Positions 8,997-18,066 of a stretch of 64,000 bases of DNA are shown one piece after another. The stretch is from Chryseobacterium sp. W4I1. Lineage in GTDB: Bacteria > Bacteroidota > Bacteroidia > Flavobacteriales > Weeksellaceae. The DNA lies in assembly GCF_030816115.1 (NCBI RefSeq), contig NZ_JAUSXQ010000001.1:2666001-2730000 (forward strand), written 5' to 3'. The notes beneath the pieces are model-generated. The model ran no database searches and was not told the origin of the DNA. It saw only the letters and a program-made list of their open reading frames with translations. The position numbers and the translations under genes are program-made. Positions within the stretch are counted from its first letter, which is position 1, and each line of letters opens with the position of its first letter.

Positions 8997-10334
8997 ATGT
9001 ATAAAAAGTTACTTTTTCTCAGTATTTGTTTTAGCGGCCTTTTACAGTCACAGACTACCCAAGTCATGAATGTGATTTCACAGGCAACTTATTATGACGG
9101 CTATGCTGCCACAGTTTCCGACCCGGTTCCGGCAGGTCTTATCAGGCTTTCCAATACCAGATATGCAAGGAAACTTACAGATGCTGAACTCAATTCTTTC
9201 AAAGCTAAAATTGCCATGAGGGTAACCATTGGCGCGCTATGTGACAATTATGACCGTCTGGGGAGTGTTTATTTAGCAATGATTCCAAAAAATCAGCCTA
9301 CTTATACCATGACTGACGTTAATGTAAAGAGAATTGAAGTGGGCAGGTACATTACTCCATTCATGAATAAAAACCGCTCTCCGCTGGAAGTTCCTTATAC
9401 TTACGATTTAAGCAATCTATACAATGTATTTCATGATACTACGCTGCGTGCTGCTTATGATATGTATATGGAGCTGGATGTTTTCGGGGTTCCTTATGCA
9501 GCACAAACCCAGGTTTCAGGATGCACAGGCAGAATTGATGTTTTCTCAGGAACGCTGTCCTTCTTTTCAACGGATACCGGAGCTACTTCTTCGGATCAAA
9601 ATACTCTAACTCCTATATTGACTTATAGTACGCTTAACAACTATAATAACACCGATGTTCCCGGTGAAACTGTCAGGATCGTCAACTTTAACCTTCCGAA
9701 TCCGGTTACCAATGCCCGATTTTATGTAATATCTACTCCCCATGGTGCCAACAGTGGCGGTGAAGAATATGTAAGAAGGCAAAACTACACGTACATAGAT
9801 GATGTACAGATGCTCACGTATACGCCGGGAGGAATTTCATGTGAGCCATACAGAGTATACAATACGCAGGGCAACGGAATCTATGGAACGGTACCCAAAA
9901 CCCTGAACGAATGGACTTCATGGAATAACTGGTGCCCTGGAAATTCAGTTCCTATCAGAGGATTTACCATGCCGAATTTAGCGGCAGGAAACCACACGCT
10001 GAAACACACAATACCAACCGCTGTATTCAATCAGCAGCAGGGAGACGTTTTTTTATCTGTTTATATGCAAGGAAAAAGCAATGCCACTCTGGATGTAAAG
10101 GATATTAAGACAACAGATGTGAGCATTTACCCCAACCCAACTTCTGATTTCATCAATATAAGATCAAAGGAAGATGTTATTTCAATCAGTATTTTCAGTG
10201 TAGACGGAAAAAAATTAGCTGAAAATTATAAAGAAAACAGGATTGATATTTCTGCGTACCCATCCGGAGTTTACTTTTTGAATATTGTACTGAAAGGTGG
10301 GATCAATTTTAAACATAAGATCATTAAAAAGTAA
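8997..10334 (+). CDS. PNGase F-like glycoamidase with T9SS tail
   Basis: This 445-residue secreted protein has a signal peptide (MYKKLLFLSICFSGLLQSQ), a two-part PNGase F fold, and a C-terminal type A T9SS sorting domain of about 70 residues (DVSIYPNPTSDFINI ... GVYFLNIVLKGG). PNGase F cleaves N-glycans from asparagine. Aligned by eye to the Elizabethkingia enzyme, its catalytic acids D60, E118 and E206 correspond to D86 (CDNYDRLGSVY), E159 (YMELDVFG) and E257 (GGEEYVRR). The RFITP-like segment is RYITPF and the second-domain GWCPGMAVP is NWCPGNSVP. Identity is otherwise low, so glycan specificity may differ. I chose the ATG at 8997 over a GTG at 8979 because a promoter box overlaps the latter. 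Confidence 0.83.
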   Translation: MYKKLLFLSICFSGLLQSQTTQVMNVISQATYYDGYAATVSDPVPAGLIRLSNTRYARKLTDAELNSFKAKIAMRVTIGALCDNYDRLGSVYLAMIPKNQPTYTMTDVNVKRIEVGRYITPFMNKNRSPLEVPYTYDLSNLYNVFHDTTLRAAYDMYMELDVFGVPYAAQTQVSGCTGRIDVFSGTLSFFSTDTGATSSDQNTLTPILTYSTLNNYNNTDVPGETVRIVNFNLPNPVTNARFYVISTPHGANSGGEEYVRRQNYTYIDDVQMLTYTPGGISCEPYRVYNTQGNGIYGTVPKTLNEWTSWNNWCPGNSVPIRGFTMPNLAAGNHTLKHTIPTAVFNQQQGDVFLSVYMQGKSNATLDVKDIKTTDVSIYPNPTSDFINIRSKEDVISISIFSVDGKKLAENYKENRIDISAYPSGVYFLNIVLKGGINFKHKIIKK

Positions 10335-10383
10335 AAGAGCAGAACAACGTCACGTTCAGATTCTAGTCATTTGAAAACTATAA

Positions 10384-10414
10384 AACTCCTCTGAAATATT
10401 CAGGGGAGTTTTTC
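10384..10414 (+). terminator. rho-independent terminator
   Basis: AACTCCTCTG (10384-10393) pairs with CAGGGGAGTT (10401-10410), with one G-T wobble, and a short T-run follows. It ends the PNGase F-like transcript. Confidence 0.8.
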
Positions 10415-10528
10415 TTGGTAGTCAAAAAAAACAGACCGGTTTGATGTTTCACTTTATAGAAAGATCATAAGAATTAACATAATTTTTCACGATTTAAGAA
10501 CTTTTAATTTAATCCTTTATTTAAAAAA

Positions 10529-10559
10529 TTGTCACTTCCAGTTTATTAGACTATTTTTG
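10529..10559 (+). promoter_or_regulatory. Bacteroidota promoter, DinB-like gene
   Basis: TTG at 10529-10531, a 20-base spacer and TATTTTTG at 10552-10559 match the consensus at both boxes. Transcription should start near 10566, so the ATG at 10581 is the real start rather than the GTG at 10557. Confidence 0.78.
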
Positions 10560-10580
10560 GTGATTAAAAAAAATTGTAAA

Positions 10581-11051
10581 ATGAATTATCATTTTCAAGC
10601 ACACAGACAAGTGAGAAAGAACCTTTTAGGTATTCTGCAGAACACTTCCCACGAAGATCTTCTGCTGATTCCGGATGGCTTCAATAACAATCTGTACTGG
10701 AATATTGCCCATACGGTTGCTACCCAGCAGCTGTTGCATTATTATCTGAGCGGCAATCCTTTCAGAATTGATAAATATTGGATCGAAACCTACAAAAAAG
10801 GCACTCTTCCGAACCTGAATGTAGCCAAATCTGAAGTGGAAGATCTTGAGTTTTTACTCACTGAAACTTCAAAGATTTTGATGAAGGATTATGACAGTGA
10901 CTTCTTTTCAGACTATACCCCGTATACAACAAGTTTCGGGATGGATTTGAAGAGTATTCAGGATGCCATTATCTTCAACAATATGCATGAAAGCCTTCAT
11001 TACGGATATATCATGGCACAGAAGAGAGCAATATTAGGCGAAAAATATTAA
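10581..11051 (+). CDS. DinB-family protein
   Basis: This 156-residue helical protein looks like a DinB/YfiT four-helix-bundle protein. Histidines that could form the metal triad are H45-type (YWNIAHTVATQQ) and the C-terminal NNMHESLHYGYI. Members are often metal-dependent and related to thiol transferases, but most are uncharacterised. It begins an apparent run of plus-strand genes that continues with a lipoprotein and rlmB; the stop is only four bases before the next start. The cellular role is unknown. Confidence 0.78.
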   Translation: MNYHFQAHRQVRKNLLGILQNTSHEDLLLIPDGFNNNLYWNIAHTVATQQLLHYYLSGNPFRIDKYWIETYKKGTLPNLNVAKSEVEDLEFLLTETSKILMKDYDSDFFSDYTPYTTSFGMDLKSIQDAIIFNNMHESLHYGYIMAQKRAILGEKY

Positions 11052-11055
11052 TATT

Positions 11056-11625
11056 TTGAAGAAGATTTTCTTTTTAAGATTCCTCCTTTTAGGACTGCTT
11101 ATCTTCAATATAGTAGGTTGCTCTTCTAAGAATGATCCGGTAAAAAGCCAGCCTGCTGAAAGCGTTATCAAGCCATCAGCTGATAAAATTGCAGAGCTTC
11201 ATCAGCCGGAAATAAAAAGTCCTGAGAATTGGAAAGAAATTTTCAAATCTGTTCCAAAAGAATGGACGATGCTTACAAAAAAGGAGTCAGGCTACATTAT
11301 CTATATTCCATGCGATTATCAGAACCAAAAAATAATTTTGAGTGATAATGGAAAATATACGTTGGAACATATCATCGGGCAGGATGCTTATTATTTTCAG
11401 ATAAAAAATATCAGAAAAAACGGAAACACTTACCTCTTTGAACTGTATGAGGAAAATGCAGAAAAAGGAAAAGAAAATGTAGACTATACATTGAATATCA
11501 AAGACCATAACCAGGCAGTATGGGAAGTTTATAATGAAGAAAGAAAGATAACAGGCATTACGACTACAGACTCCCGCTTTGAAAGCAGGTACAAAACAGT
11601 AGAAGAGCCTCCCTGCCTTGAATAA
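11056..11625 (+). CDS. hypothetical lipoprotein with TTG start
   Basis: This 189-residue protein has an N-terminal lipoprotein signal with lipobox IVGC (Cys near residue 22), then a soluble domain without recognisable motifs. No ATG or GTG lies between the upstream in-frame TAG at 11035 and the lipobox, so TTG at 11056 is the only plausible common start. It is four bases downstream of the DinB-like gene and 24 bases before rlmB. It should be a cell-envelope protein; no function is proposed. Confidence 0.78.
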   Translation: MKKIFFLRFLLLGLLIFNIVGCSSKNDPVKSQPAESVIKPSADKIAELHQPEIKSPENWKEIFKSVPKEWTMLTKKESGYIIYIPCDYQNQKIILSDNGKYTLEHIIGQDAYYFQIKNIRKNGNTYLFELYEENAEKGKENVDYTLNIKDHNQAVWEVYNEERKITGITTTDSRFESRYKTVEEPPCLE

Positions 11626-11649
11626 GTTTAACAACAGAAAAAATAAATT

Positions 11650-12414
11650 TTGACAAACGAAAACAAAAAAGACGATTTCATTTTCGGACTTCGTCCTGTA
11701 ATAGAAGCTATTGAAGCAGATAAAACGATTGACAAGATCTTTGTGCAGAATGCACTTCAGGGTCCTATCTATGCTGAACTGAAGACTATTTTAGCCAAAC
11801 ATAAAATACGTCCCAACTATGTTCCGATTGAAAAACTGAACCGTTTTACAAGAAAAAACCACCAGGGTGTGGTTGCTTTTATTTCAGATGTTCCGTTTCA
11901 CAGAGTGGAAGATGTTGTTCCACAACTGTTTGAAGAAGGAAAAACACCTTTCCTGTTAATACTGGACAGACTTACGGATGTAAGAAACTTCGGAGCGATC
12001 TGCAGAACAGCAGAATGTGTTGGTGTAGATGCTATCATTATTCCAGAAAAAGGAGGAGCACCCATCAATTCAGATGCTATCAAAACATCTGCAGGAGCAC
12101 TTTATAATATCAAGATCTGTAAAGAACCGAATCTTGCCCATGCAGTAGATTTCCTTCAGCAGAGCGGTATTTCAGTATTTGCAGCCACGGAAAAGGCTCA
12201 GAAACTGATTTATGATGTGAATTTCACAGAGCCTTGTGCTATCGTGATGGGAAATGAAGAAACGGGTATTTCTAAAGAAGTAATGCATCATTCAGACGAG
12301 AAAATAAAACTTCCTATTGAGGGAAAAACACAGTCGCTTAATGTATCTGTAGCTTGTGGAGCTATCCTTTATGAAGCCGTGAGACAGAAGATTATCGCTG
12401 TTCCAAACGCTTAA
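11650..12414 (+). CDS. rlmB: 23S rRNA (Gm2251) methyltransferase-type SpoU protein
   Basis: This 254-residue TrmH/SpoU methyltransferase has an N-terminal substrate-binding domain (FIFGLRPVIEAIEADK) and a C-terminal SPOUT knot with motif 1 LDRLTDVRNFGAICRTAE, motif 2 IVMGNEETGIS and motif 3 IEGKTQSLNVSVACG. These features match RlmB, which 2'-O-methylates G2251 in 23S rRNA using SAM. The start is TTG at 11650: an in-frame TAA sits at 11644, so no ATG is available. A relative acting on another RNA site cannot be excluded. Confidence 0.9.
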   Translation: MTNENKKDDFIFGLRPVIEAIEADKTIDKIFVQNALQGPIYAELKTILAKHKIRPNYVPIEKLNRFTRKNHQGVVAFISDVPFHRVEDVVPQLFEEGKTPFLLILDRLTDVRNFGAICRTAECVGVDAIIIPEKGGAPINSDAIKTSAGALYNIKICKEPNLAHAVDFLQQSGISVFAATEKAQKLIYDVNFTEPCAIVMGNEETGISKEVMHHSDEKIKLPIEGKTQSLNVSVACGAILYEAVRQKIIAVPNA

Positions 12415-12491
12415 TCAACGTAAATAATTTGTTTTGCACCTAATTTGCAGACAAAAATGATCAGTAAAATTTAAACTTAAAAAAAATTCAA

Positions 12492-13541
12492 ATGAAAAAC
12501 GTAGCAGCTTTAATGCTCATCTCATCTATAGCCCTTGTCTCTTGTAAAAAAGAAACAAAAACCATCACCAAAGTAGATCCTAAAACAGGAAAAACAGTGA
12601 CTGTAGAAGTTCCGGCCGATTCTGTGGCGAAAGTGGTAGAAAACCCTGCAATCAAAGACTCTGCTGGAGTTTTCACCCAAACTTTTAAACTGGAAAAAGG
12701 AAAAACCTACCCTCTTACCACTTATCAGAGAGATGTAAAGACCATGGAAGATCCCCAGGGAAAAACCATCACGGCAACCAGCGAATCTACAGACGAAATG
12801 AATTTCGTGGTGAACGATATCAAAGGCAATGTGTACGATATGACGCTGAATCTTGTCGCTAAAAGAAATTCTCAAAGTGCACAGGGCAAAACCGTAATTG
12901 TAGATACCAAGCAGGCTATTCCAAAGGAAGATGACCTTAAAATGATCTGGAATATCAATAAGGCGCTTACAGGAAACAAGCTTAACATGAAAATGGACAC
13001 GAAAGGAAATGTAATTTCTATTACAGGTTTCGATGCCGTTTATGCTAAAGTGACAGCTGCTGTAGGAACATTAATAAAAGATGCTAACCAGAAAGCAAGC
13101 GTTGTAGCGAGTCTTAAAGAAACTTTCAACGAAAAAGTATTGAAAGATCAGCTTAATAAAAACTTAACGATTATTCCTAAAAAAGGAGTTAAAATCGGTG
13201 AAAAATGGACAACTTCTGAAAATGCTGACGCAAGCGGAACCGTAAAAGTAACTTCTAACTATGTATTAAAAAGCGTAGGAAACGGAGCTGCAGAAATCTC
13301 TGTAACAGGAGGAATTCCTAAAAAAACAGAAAAGAAAACACAGGGACCTGTCACGCACAGCCTGAGCAGTGAACTTGCTCAGAACGGAACCATTAAGTTT
13401 GACGAAAATACAGGATGGATCACCAACCAGAATATTGATGTAAAAACTACGCAGATTGAAACTATTTCAGACGGAAAACAGTCACAATCTATGAAAAGCA
13501 CATCCAAATCTTCTGTAATGGTAAATCCTTCTGCAAAATAA
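12492..13541 (+). CDS. DUF6263-type lipoprotein
   Basis: This 349-residue lipoprotein has a clear lipobox (ALVSC, Cys at residue 18) followed by a Lys-rich linker and a large beta-rich domain. Its length and composition resemble DUF6263 lipoproteins common in Flavobacteriia. The function is unknown. It lies 77 bases downstream of rlmB and is followed by a 139-base gap with a loose inverted repeat (13561-13570 with 13643-13652). Confidence 0.75.
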   Translation: MKNVAALMLISSIALVSCKKETKTITKVDPKTGKTVTVEVPADSVAKVVENPAIKDSAGVFTQTFKLEKGKTYPLTTYQRDVKTMEDPQGKTITATSESTDEMNFVVNDIKGNVYDMTLNLVAKRNSQSAQGKTVIVDTKQAIPKEDDLKMIWNINKALTGNKLNMKMDTKGNVISITGFDAVYAKVTAAVGTLIKDANQKASVVASLKETFNEKVLKDQLNKNLTIIPKKGVKIGEKWTTSENADASGTVKVTSNYVLKSVGNGAAEISVTGGIPKKTEKKTQGPVTHSLSSELAQNGTIKFDENTGWITNQNIDVKTTQIETISDGKQSQSMKSTSKSSVMVNPSAK

Positions 13542-13680
13542 TTGAATTAAAAGAGTTTGTGGATCAGAATGTTGGAGAGTTTGAAAGTTGGAGCGTTCTA
13601 AAGTTTTTGAGCGATTGCTTGCCAATAACCTGGCTACTGATCATTTTGATCCGGAAACTTTGAATTTAAATTAAAAAATT

Positions 13681-13908
13681 ATGAAGTACATTCTTGAGTT
13701 AGTACTCACCGCTATTATTATTTTCTTTGTCTGGAATATCCTGAAAAGGCTATTTTTCAAGACCTTTTACAGTTATAGATTCAATAACAACAAAGACAAT
13801 AATCAGCAGCAGGACCTACATAACTCTAATAAGAATAAACAGACCCTCAACTGGGATGCAGAAACAGTTGACTATGAAGAGGTAAAAGAAAGTAAAGACA
13901 AAAGGTAA
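13681..13908 (+). CDS. DUF4834-like small membrane protein
   Basis: This 75-residue protein has one N-terminal membrane helix (about residues 3-23, ILELVLTAIIIFFVWNILK) followed by an Asn/Gln/Lys-rich tail and a conserved acidic end (ETVDYEEVKE). It matches the DUF4834 pattern of small flavobacterial membrane proteins. It is 31 bases upstream of the YfhO-type gene, so co-transcription is likely. The function is unknown. Confidence 0.8.
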   Translation: MKYILELVLTAIIIFFVWNILKRLFFKTFYSYRFNNNKDNNQQQDLHNSNKNKQTLNWDAETVDYEEVKESKDKR

Positions 13909-13939
13909 AATTCCAAAGAAATAAAAGATAATAACCAGC

Positions 13940-16480
13940 ATGGCTAAAAATAAAAACTTAATTTACATTGCAATTTCATTAATTGTATTTATAGTTTTAG
14001 CATTTTTATACTCCACTCCTGTTTTTTCAGGAAAACAGCTTTTCCAGCATGATATCGTGCAATACAGAGGAGGCGCAAAAGAGCTTCTTGACTACAGAGC
14101 CGATACCGGAAACGAAACCTACTGGAGTGACTCCATGTTTGGCGGGATGCCTACCTATCAGATGGGAAGCCAGTTCAAAGGCGATATCATCAAAAAGATC
14201 GACAGCAACCTGAATTTTTTGCCAAGGCCTGTTAATTATCTGTTCCTGCTTTTTGCCGGATTCTTTTTCCTTGGAATGGTAGCTGTAAGAAACTGGAAGT
14301 ACGCTTTACTGGGCGCTACTTTCTTTGGCTTATCCACCTATTTTTATATTATTATAGCAGCCGGACACAATGGTAAAGTAAATACCATAGAGTATTTTGC
14401 ACCGTTATTGGCCGGAATTATACTCGTTTACATCAGGAAACAGTACATCTGGGGATTCATTGCAACCACTCTCTTTATGGGGCTTCAGATTGCAGCCAAC
14501 CACCCGCAGATGACGTATTATCTGTTTCTGGCTTTAGGATTCTTATTCCTTTCAGAATTGGTAAGAGCGATTCAGAAAAAAATTCCGATGAAGCATTTTC
14601 TTATTTCATCAGGAATTATCGCTGCCTCATGTGCAATTGGTGTCGGAATGAACTCCCAAAGAATCATGGCCAATTCCGAGTACATCAAAGAAACGGTACG
14701 TGGAAAGCAGATTCTGACCAATGACAGCCATACTTCAGGACAGTCAGGACTGGATAAAACCAGCATCCTGATGTGGAGTTACGGAAAACTGGAAACCCTG
14801 AATCTTTTTATTCCAAGACTGATGGGTGGCGGAAGTCAGGAACCAGAAGCAAAAGAAATCATGAGCAAAGTCCAGGAACTTATTCAGGAAAATGTAGGCT
14901 CCCAGGCTGAAATGGACAGAATTTCAAAAGGTTTCAACGGTGTCACTTATTGGGGAGACCAACCGGGAACTTCAGGCCCTGCTTATCAGGGAGCTGTTGT
15001 ATGCTTCCTCGCTTTACTTGGGTTCTTTTTCGCCTGGAAAAAATACCGTTACTGGATCCTCGGAGCCTCTATTCTGACCGTTTTACTGGCGTGGGGAAGC
15101 AACTTTATGCCGCTGTCTGATTTCTTTATAGACTACGTTCCTTTTTACAGTAAATTCAGAGCTCCATCTTCTATTCTTGTGGTGGTGGAATTATTATTTC
15201 CTCTGATAGCCATTATCGGGATCTACAGGTTCTTTACAGACGAAAAACTGACCGAGGAATACAAAAAGAAAATTCTTCTGTATGTAAGCGGTGGAACTTT
15301 AGGATTACTACTGATTCTTTTAATTTTCGGAAAATCACTTCTGGGTTTCTATACAGACGGAGAAAAAACATACTTCCCGCCTTTTCTGCTGGATTATCTG
15401 GCTGATGAGAGATTCAAATTATTTAGAATTGATGCGATAAAAGCATTGCTCTATGTTGCTATAACAGCGGCAGTCCTTTTCATGACTATGAAGAAAAAGC
15501 TGAGTCAGAATATTGCTTTGATCATCATTGGAACTGTGAGTTTGTTCGACCTCTGGACGGTAAATAAACGTTATCTGAATGATGAGAATTATGTAGACAA
15601 AGTTTTTGCTGAAAATCCTTTCCAGACTGAAAGTTCAGATCTTCTTGCTGAAAAAGTTCAGGGAAATCCGAATCTAGAATCTATTTTGGCCAATGTCAAC
15701 GTTAATAAAACGCTTGAAACCATTGCAGAAAGAGATAAAACACATTACAGAATTTTCAATAATATTTTAGGTACATTCAGCGAAACCAATACGTCCTATT
15801 TCAAATCTTCCATCGGAGGCTACCATGCCGTAAAACTGAGAAGATATGATGATGTAATCAATGAATACTTCCAGGTCATGGATTCTGTAAAAGTACCGAA
15901 CATCCTGAATCTCCTTAATGCAAAATATTGGGTGATGGGCGGACCGGACAAACCTCAGGCAATGCCTAACGCAAAAGCAAATGGAAATGCATGGTTTGTA
16001 AGTGATCTGAAATTCGTAAATACTCCTGATGAAGAAATCAAGTCTATCGGGGTGATCGACAGTAAGAAAACAGCTGTTGTTGCATCAGCAGACAAATCAT
16101 ATTTTACGGGTAAATCTGTTCAGGCAGATTCAACGGCATTTATCAGTTTAACAAAATACCAGCCGAATGAGCTGGAGTTTAAATCCCAGTCGAAAACACC
16201 TCAGCTGGCCATATTCTCAGAGATTTATTATCCCCACGGATGGAAAATGTTTGTAGACGAAAAAGAGGTTCCTTACATTAAAGCAGATTATCTTCTGCGT
16301 GCCGTACACGTTCCTGCAGGAAACCACAACATCAGAATGATCTTTGAGCCTGAAGTGATCCAAAAAGGTAAATGGCTATCGCTTTTATGTTTCGGATTGT
16401 TTATCGCACTCAGTGGGTTCGGAATCTTCTGGATGAATAGAAATAAAAAGAAGTTAACTTTAACTGAAGAAAAGGCTTAA
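13940..16480 (+). CDS. YfhO-family polytopic membrane protein
   Basis: This 846-residue protein has a GT-C-like architecture: a first membrane helix (about residues 6-27), about a dozen further helices to about residue 535, then a long soluble domain (about 540-810) and a final helix (812-832). The segment after helix 1 (LFQHDIVQYRGGAKELLDYR) has the acidic residues expected in the first loop of GT-C transferases. YfhO proteins in Firmicutes glycosylate lipoteichoic acid; the acceptor in Bacteroidota is unknown. The adjacent glycosyltransferase suggests shared work in envelope glycan synthesis. Confidence 0.82.
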   Translation: MAKNKNLIYIAISLIVFIVLAFLYSTPVFSGKQLFQHDIVQYRGGAKELLDYRADTGNETYWSDSMFGGMPTYQMGSQFKGDIIKKIDSNLNFLPRPVNYLFLLFAGFFFLGMVAVRNWKYALLGATFFGLSTYFYIIIAAGHNGKVNTIEYFAPLLAGIILVYIRKQYIWGFIATTLFMGLQIAANHPQMTYYLFLALGFLFLSELVRAIQKKIPMKHFLISSGIIAASCAIGVGMNSQRIMANSEYIKETVRGKQILTNDSHTSGQSGLDKTSILMWSYGKLETLNLFIPRLMGGGSQEPEAKEIMSKVQELIQENVGSQAEMDRISKGFNGVTYWGDQPGTSGPAYQGAVVCFLALLGFFFAWKKYRYWILGASILTVLLAWGSNFMPLSDFFIDYVPFYSKFRAPSSILVVVELLFPLIAIIGIYRFFTDEKLTEEYKKKILLYVSGGTLGLLLILLIFGKSLLGFYTDGEKTYFPPFLLDYLADERFKLFRIDAIKALLYVAITAAVLFMTMKKKLSQNIALIIIGTVSLFDLWTVNKRYLNDENYVDKVFAENPFQTESSDLLAEKVQGNPNLESILANVNVNKTLETIAERDKTHYRIFNNILGTFSETNTSYFKSSIGGYHAVKLRRYDDVINEYFQVMDSVKVPNILNLLNAKYWVMGGPDKPQAMPNAKANGNAWFVSDLKFVNTPDEEIKSIGVIDSKKTAVVASADKSYFTGKSVQADSTAFISLTKYQPNELEFKSQSKTPQLAIFSEIYYPHGWKMFVDEKEVPYIKADYLLRAVHVPAGNHNIRMIFEPEVIQKGKWLSLLCFGLFIALSGFGIFWMNRNKKKLTLTEEKA

Positions 16481-16599
16481 ACGAAATTAATGCTTAATAA
16501 TCTTAATTCTTAACTCAACCTTAATGGCTAGATTTTAAAATATAAGAACTATTTTTAAAGTGTTAAGACTATTAAGATTCAGATTCAAATCTTCAATTA

Positions 16600-17907
16600 A
16601 TGGAACAAAAAAAAATACTGATCATCACCTATTACTGGCCTCCTGCGGGAGGTCCTGGTGTTCAGAGATGGCTGAAGTTTGCAAAATATCTGCCGGAATC
16701 TGGCTGGAATCCGGTGATCTATACTCCCGAAAATCCAAGTTATCCCCTACTCGACGAAAGTCTTGTGAAAGACATTCCACAAAATCTGGAGATTGTAAAA
16801 ACAAAGATATGGGAACCTTACCAGCTGGCTGAAAAGCTGAATAAAAGCAATAAAAAATTCAAAGCCGGGCAATTTGATGTCGGCAAAAACCAAAGCTGGA
16901 AATCTAAACTTTCGATCTGGGTAAGAGGAAACTTCTTTATTCCCGATGCAAGGGTATTTTGGGTAAAGCCTTCTATCAAATTTTTAGAGCAGTATTTAAA
17001 AGAAAATAAAATAGAGGTGGTAGTTACTTCGGGACCGCCTCACTCTCTTCACATGATTGGTCTCGGACTGAAAAAGAAATTCCCGGATCTGAAATGGATC
17101 GCTGACTTCCGGGATCCATGGACGGAAATTTCTTATTATAAACATTTAAAACTCACCAAAAGCTCTGACAGAAAACACAGACAGCTTGAAAGTGCTGTTT
17201 TTAAAACTGCCGACATCACCTTAGCCACAAGCTATACCGATGCTGAAAACTTCAGAAAAGCAGGAGCAAACGCAGTTTGTATAACCAATGGATTTGATGA
17301 AAGTGATGCTTCGGCTCCACACCCTGTGACAGGTAAAGAGACGCAGAAAAAAAACTTCACTTTAAGTTATATCGGCGTTCTCGAACAGCTGAGAAATCCT
17401 GAAAACCTATGGAAGATTCTTGATGAATTAATTAAAGAAAATAAAGAGTTTGCAGATCATTTTACCCTGAAATTTGCAGGTAGAATTGACAATAAGATCC
17501 TTGAATCCATTGAAAATTCAACCCTGAAAAATCACATCCTGAATTTGGGCTATATTTCTCATGATAAAGCTGTAGAAGAAATGGCAACTTCCCATCTTTT
17601 ACTGATCACCAATTTCCCAAATGAGTCTTCCAAAGGCATTATTCCCGGAAAAATATTTGAATACCTGGCCACCGGAAAGCAGATTATTTCTTTCGGTCCA
17701 AATGAAGCGGATGTTGCAAGAATACTGGATGAAACTGCAGCAGGAAAACATTTCAGCTATGAAGATTCAAAAGCGGTTAAAGATTTTATTCTTGACCAGT
17801 TTGAGCTGTGGAAAAAAGGAAGTCCTGTTGAAAACACCCAGAATATTGAGCAGTTTTCAAGAAGAAACCTGACCAAAAGGCTTGCTGAAGTTTTGGGAGA
17901 ATCTTAG
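16600..17907 (+). CDS. glycosyltransferase, GT4-like
   Basis: This 435-residue protein has the two-domain GT-B pattern: N-terminal TYYWPPAGGPGVQRW (residues 8-22) and a C-terminal nucleotide-sugar region with KGIIPGKIFEYLATGKQII, where E of FEYLATGK is the usual nucleotide-binding acid. It probably transfers a sugar to a lipid-linked or surface glycan, but donor and acceptor are unknown. It follows the YfhO-type gene after 119 bases and may share its transcript. An out-of-frame ORF at 16560 is a shadow. Confidence 0.85.
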   Translation: MEQKKILIITYYWPPAGGPGVQRWLKFAKYLPESGWNPVIYTPENPSYPLLDESLVKDIPQNLEIVKTKIWEPYQLAEKLNKSNKKFKAGQFDVGKNQSWKSKLSIWVRGNFFIPDARVFWVKPSIKFLEQYLKENKIEVVVTSGPPHSLHMIGLGLKKKFPDLKWIADFRDPWTEISYYKHLKLTKSSDRKHRQLESAVFKTADITLATSYTDAENFRKAGANAVCITNGFDESDASAPHPVTGKETQKKNFTLSYIGVLEQLRNPENLWKILDELIKENKEFADHFTLKFAGRIDNKILESIENSTLKNHILNLGYISHDKAVEEMATSHLLLITNFPNESSKGIIPGKIFEYLATGKQIISFGPNEADVARILDETAAGKHFSYEDSKAVKDFILDQFELWKKGSPVENTQNIEQFSRRNLTKRLAEVLGES

Positions 17908-17919
17908 TTTGAAATGATC

Positions 17920-17956
17920 TTATCCTTGTCAGGGTTTAAAACCCTGACAAGGATAA
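17920..17956. repeat. 37-base perfect palindrome (REP-like or terminator)
   Basis: The 18-base arm TTATCCTTGTCAGGGTTT (17920-17937) is followed, after one base, by its exact reverse complement (17939-17956). It lies 12 bases after the glycosyltransferase stop. The structure can act as a bidirectional terminator, but its perfection looks like a dispersed palindromic repeat unit. Confidence 0.85.
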
Positions 17957-17967
17957 ACCACAAAATA

Positions 17968-18043
17968 CTTCGATTTCGTTCATCACGTCAATTTCTAAAC
18001 TTTACAGTTAAGTATTAAAATGGCATGCTGAACGAAATCGAAG
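17968..18043. repeat. inverted repeat pair (CTTCGATTTCGTTCA)
   Basis: The 15-base arm CTTCGATTTCGTTCA (17968-17982) recurs inverted at 18029-18043, separated by 46 bases. It resembles a repeat family scattered in Chryseobacterium-type genomes, though that is from memory. Confidence 0.7.
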
Positions 18044-18066
18044 CATTATTAAAAAAGACTAATTCC

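Noticed and set aside
16560..16832. 90-codon ORF overlapping the glycosyltransferase
   Set aside because: It is out of frame with a long gene that has clear GT motifs; no frameshift is needed.
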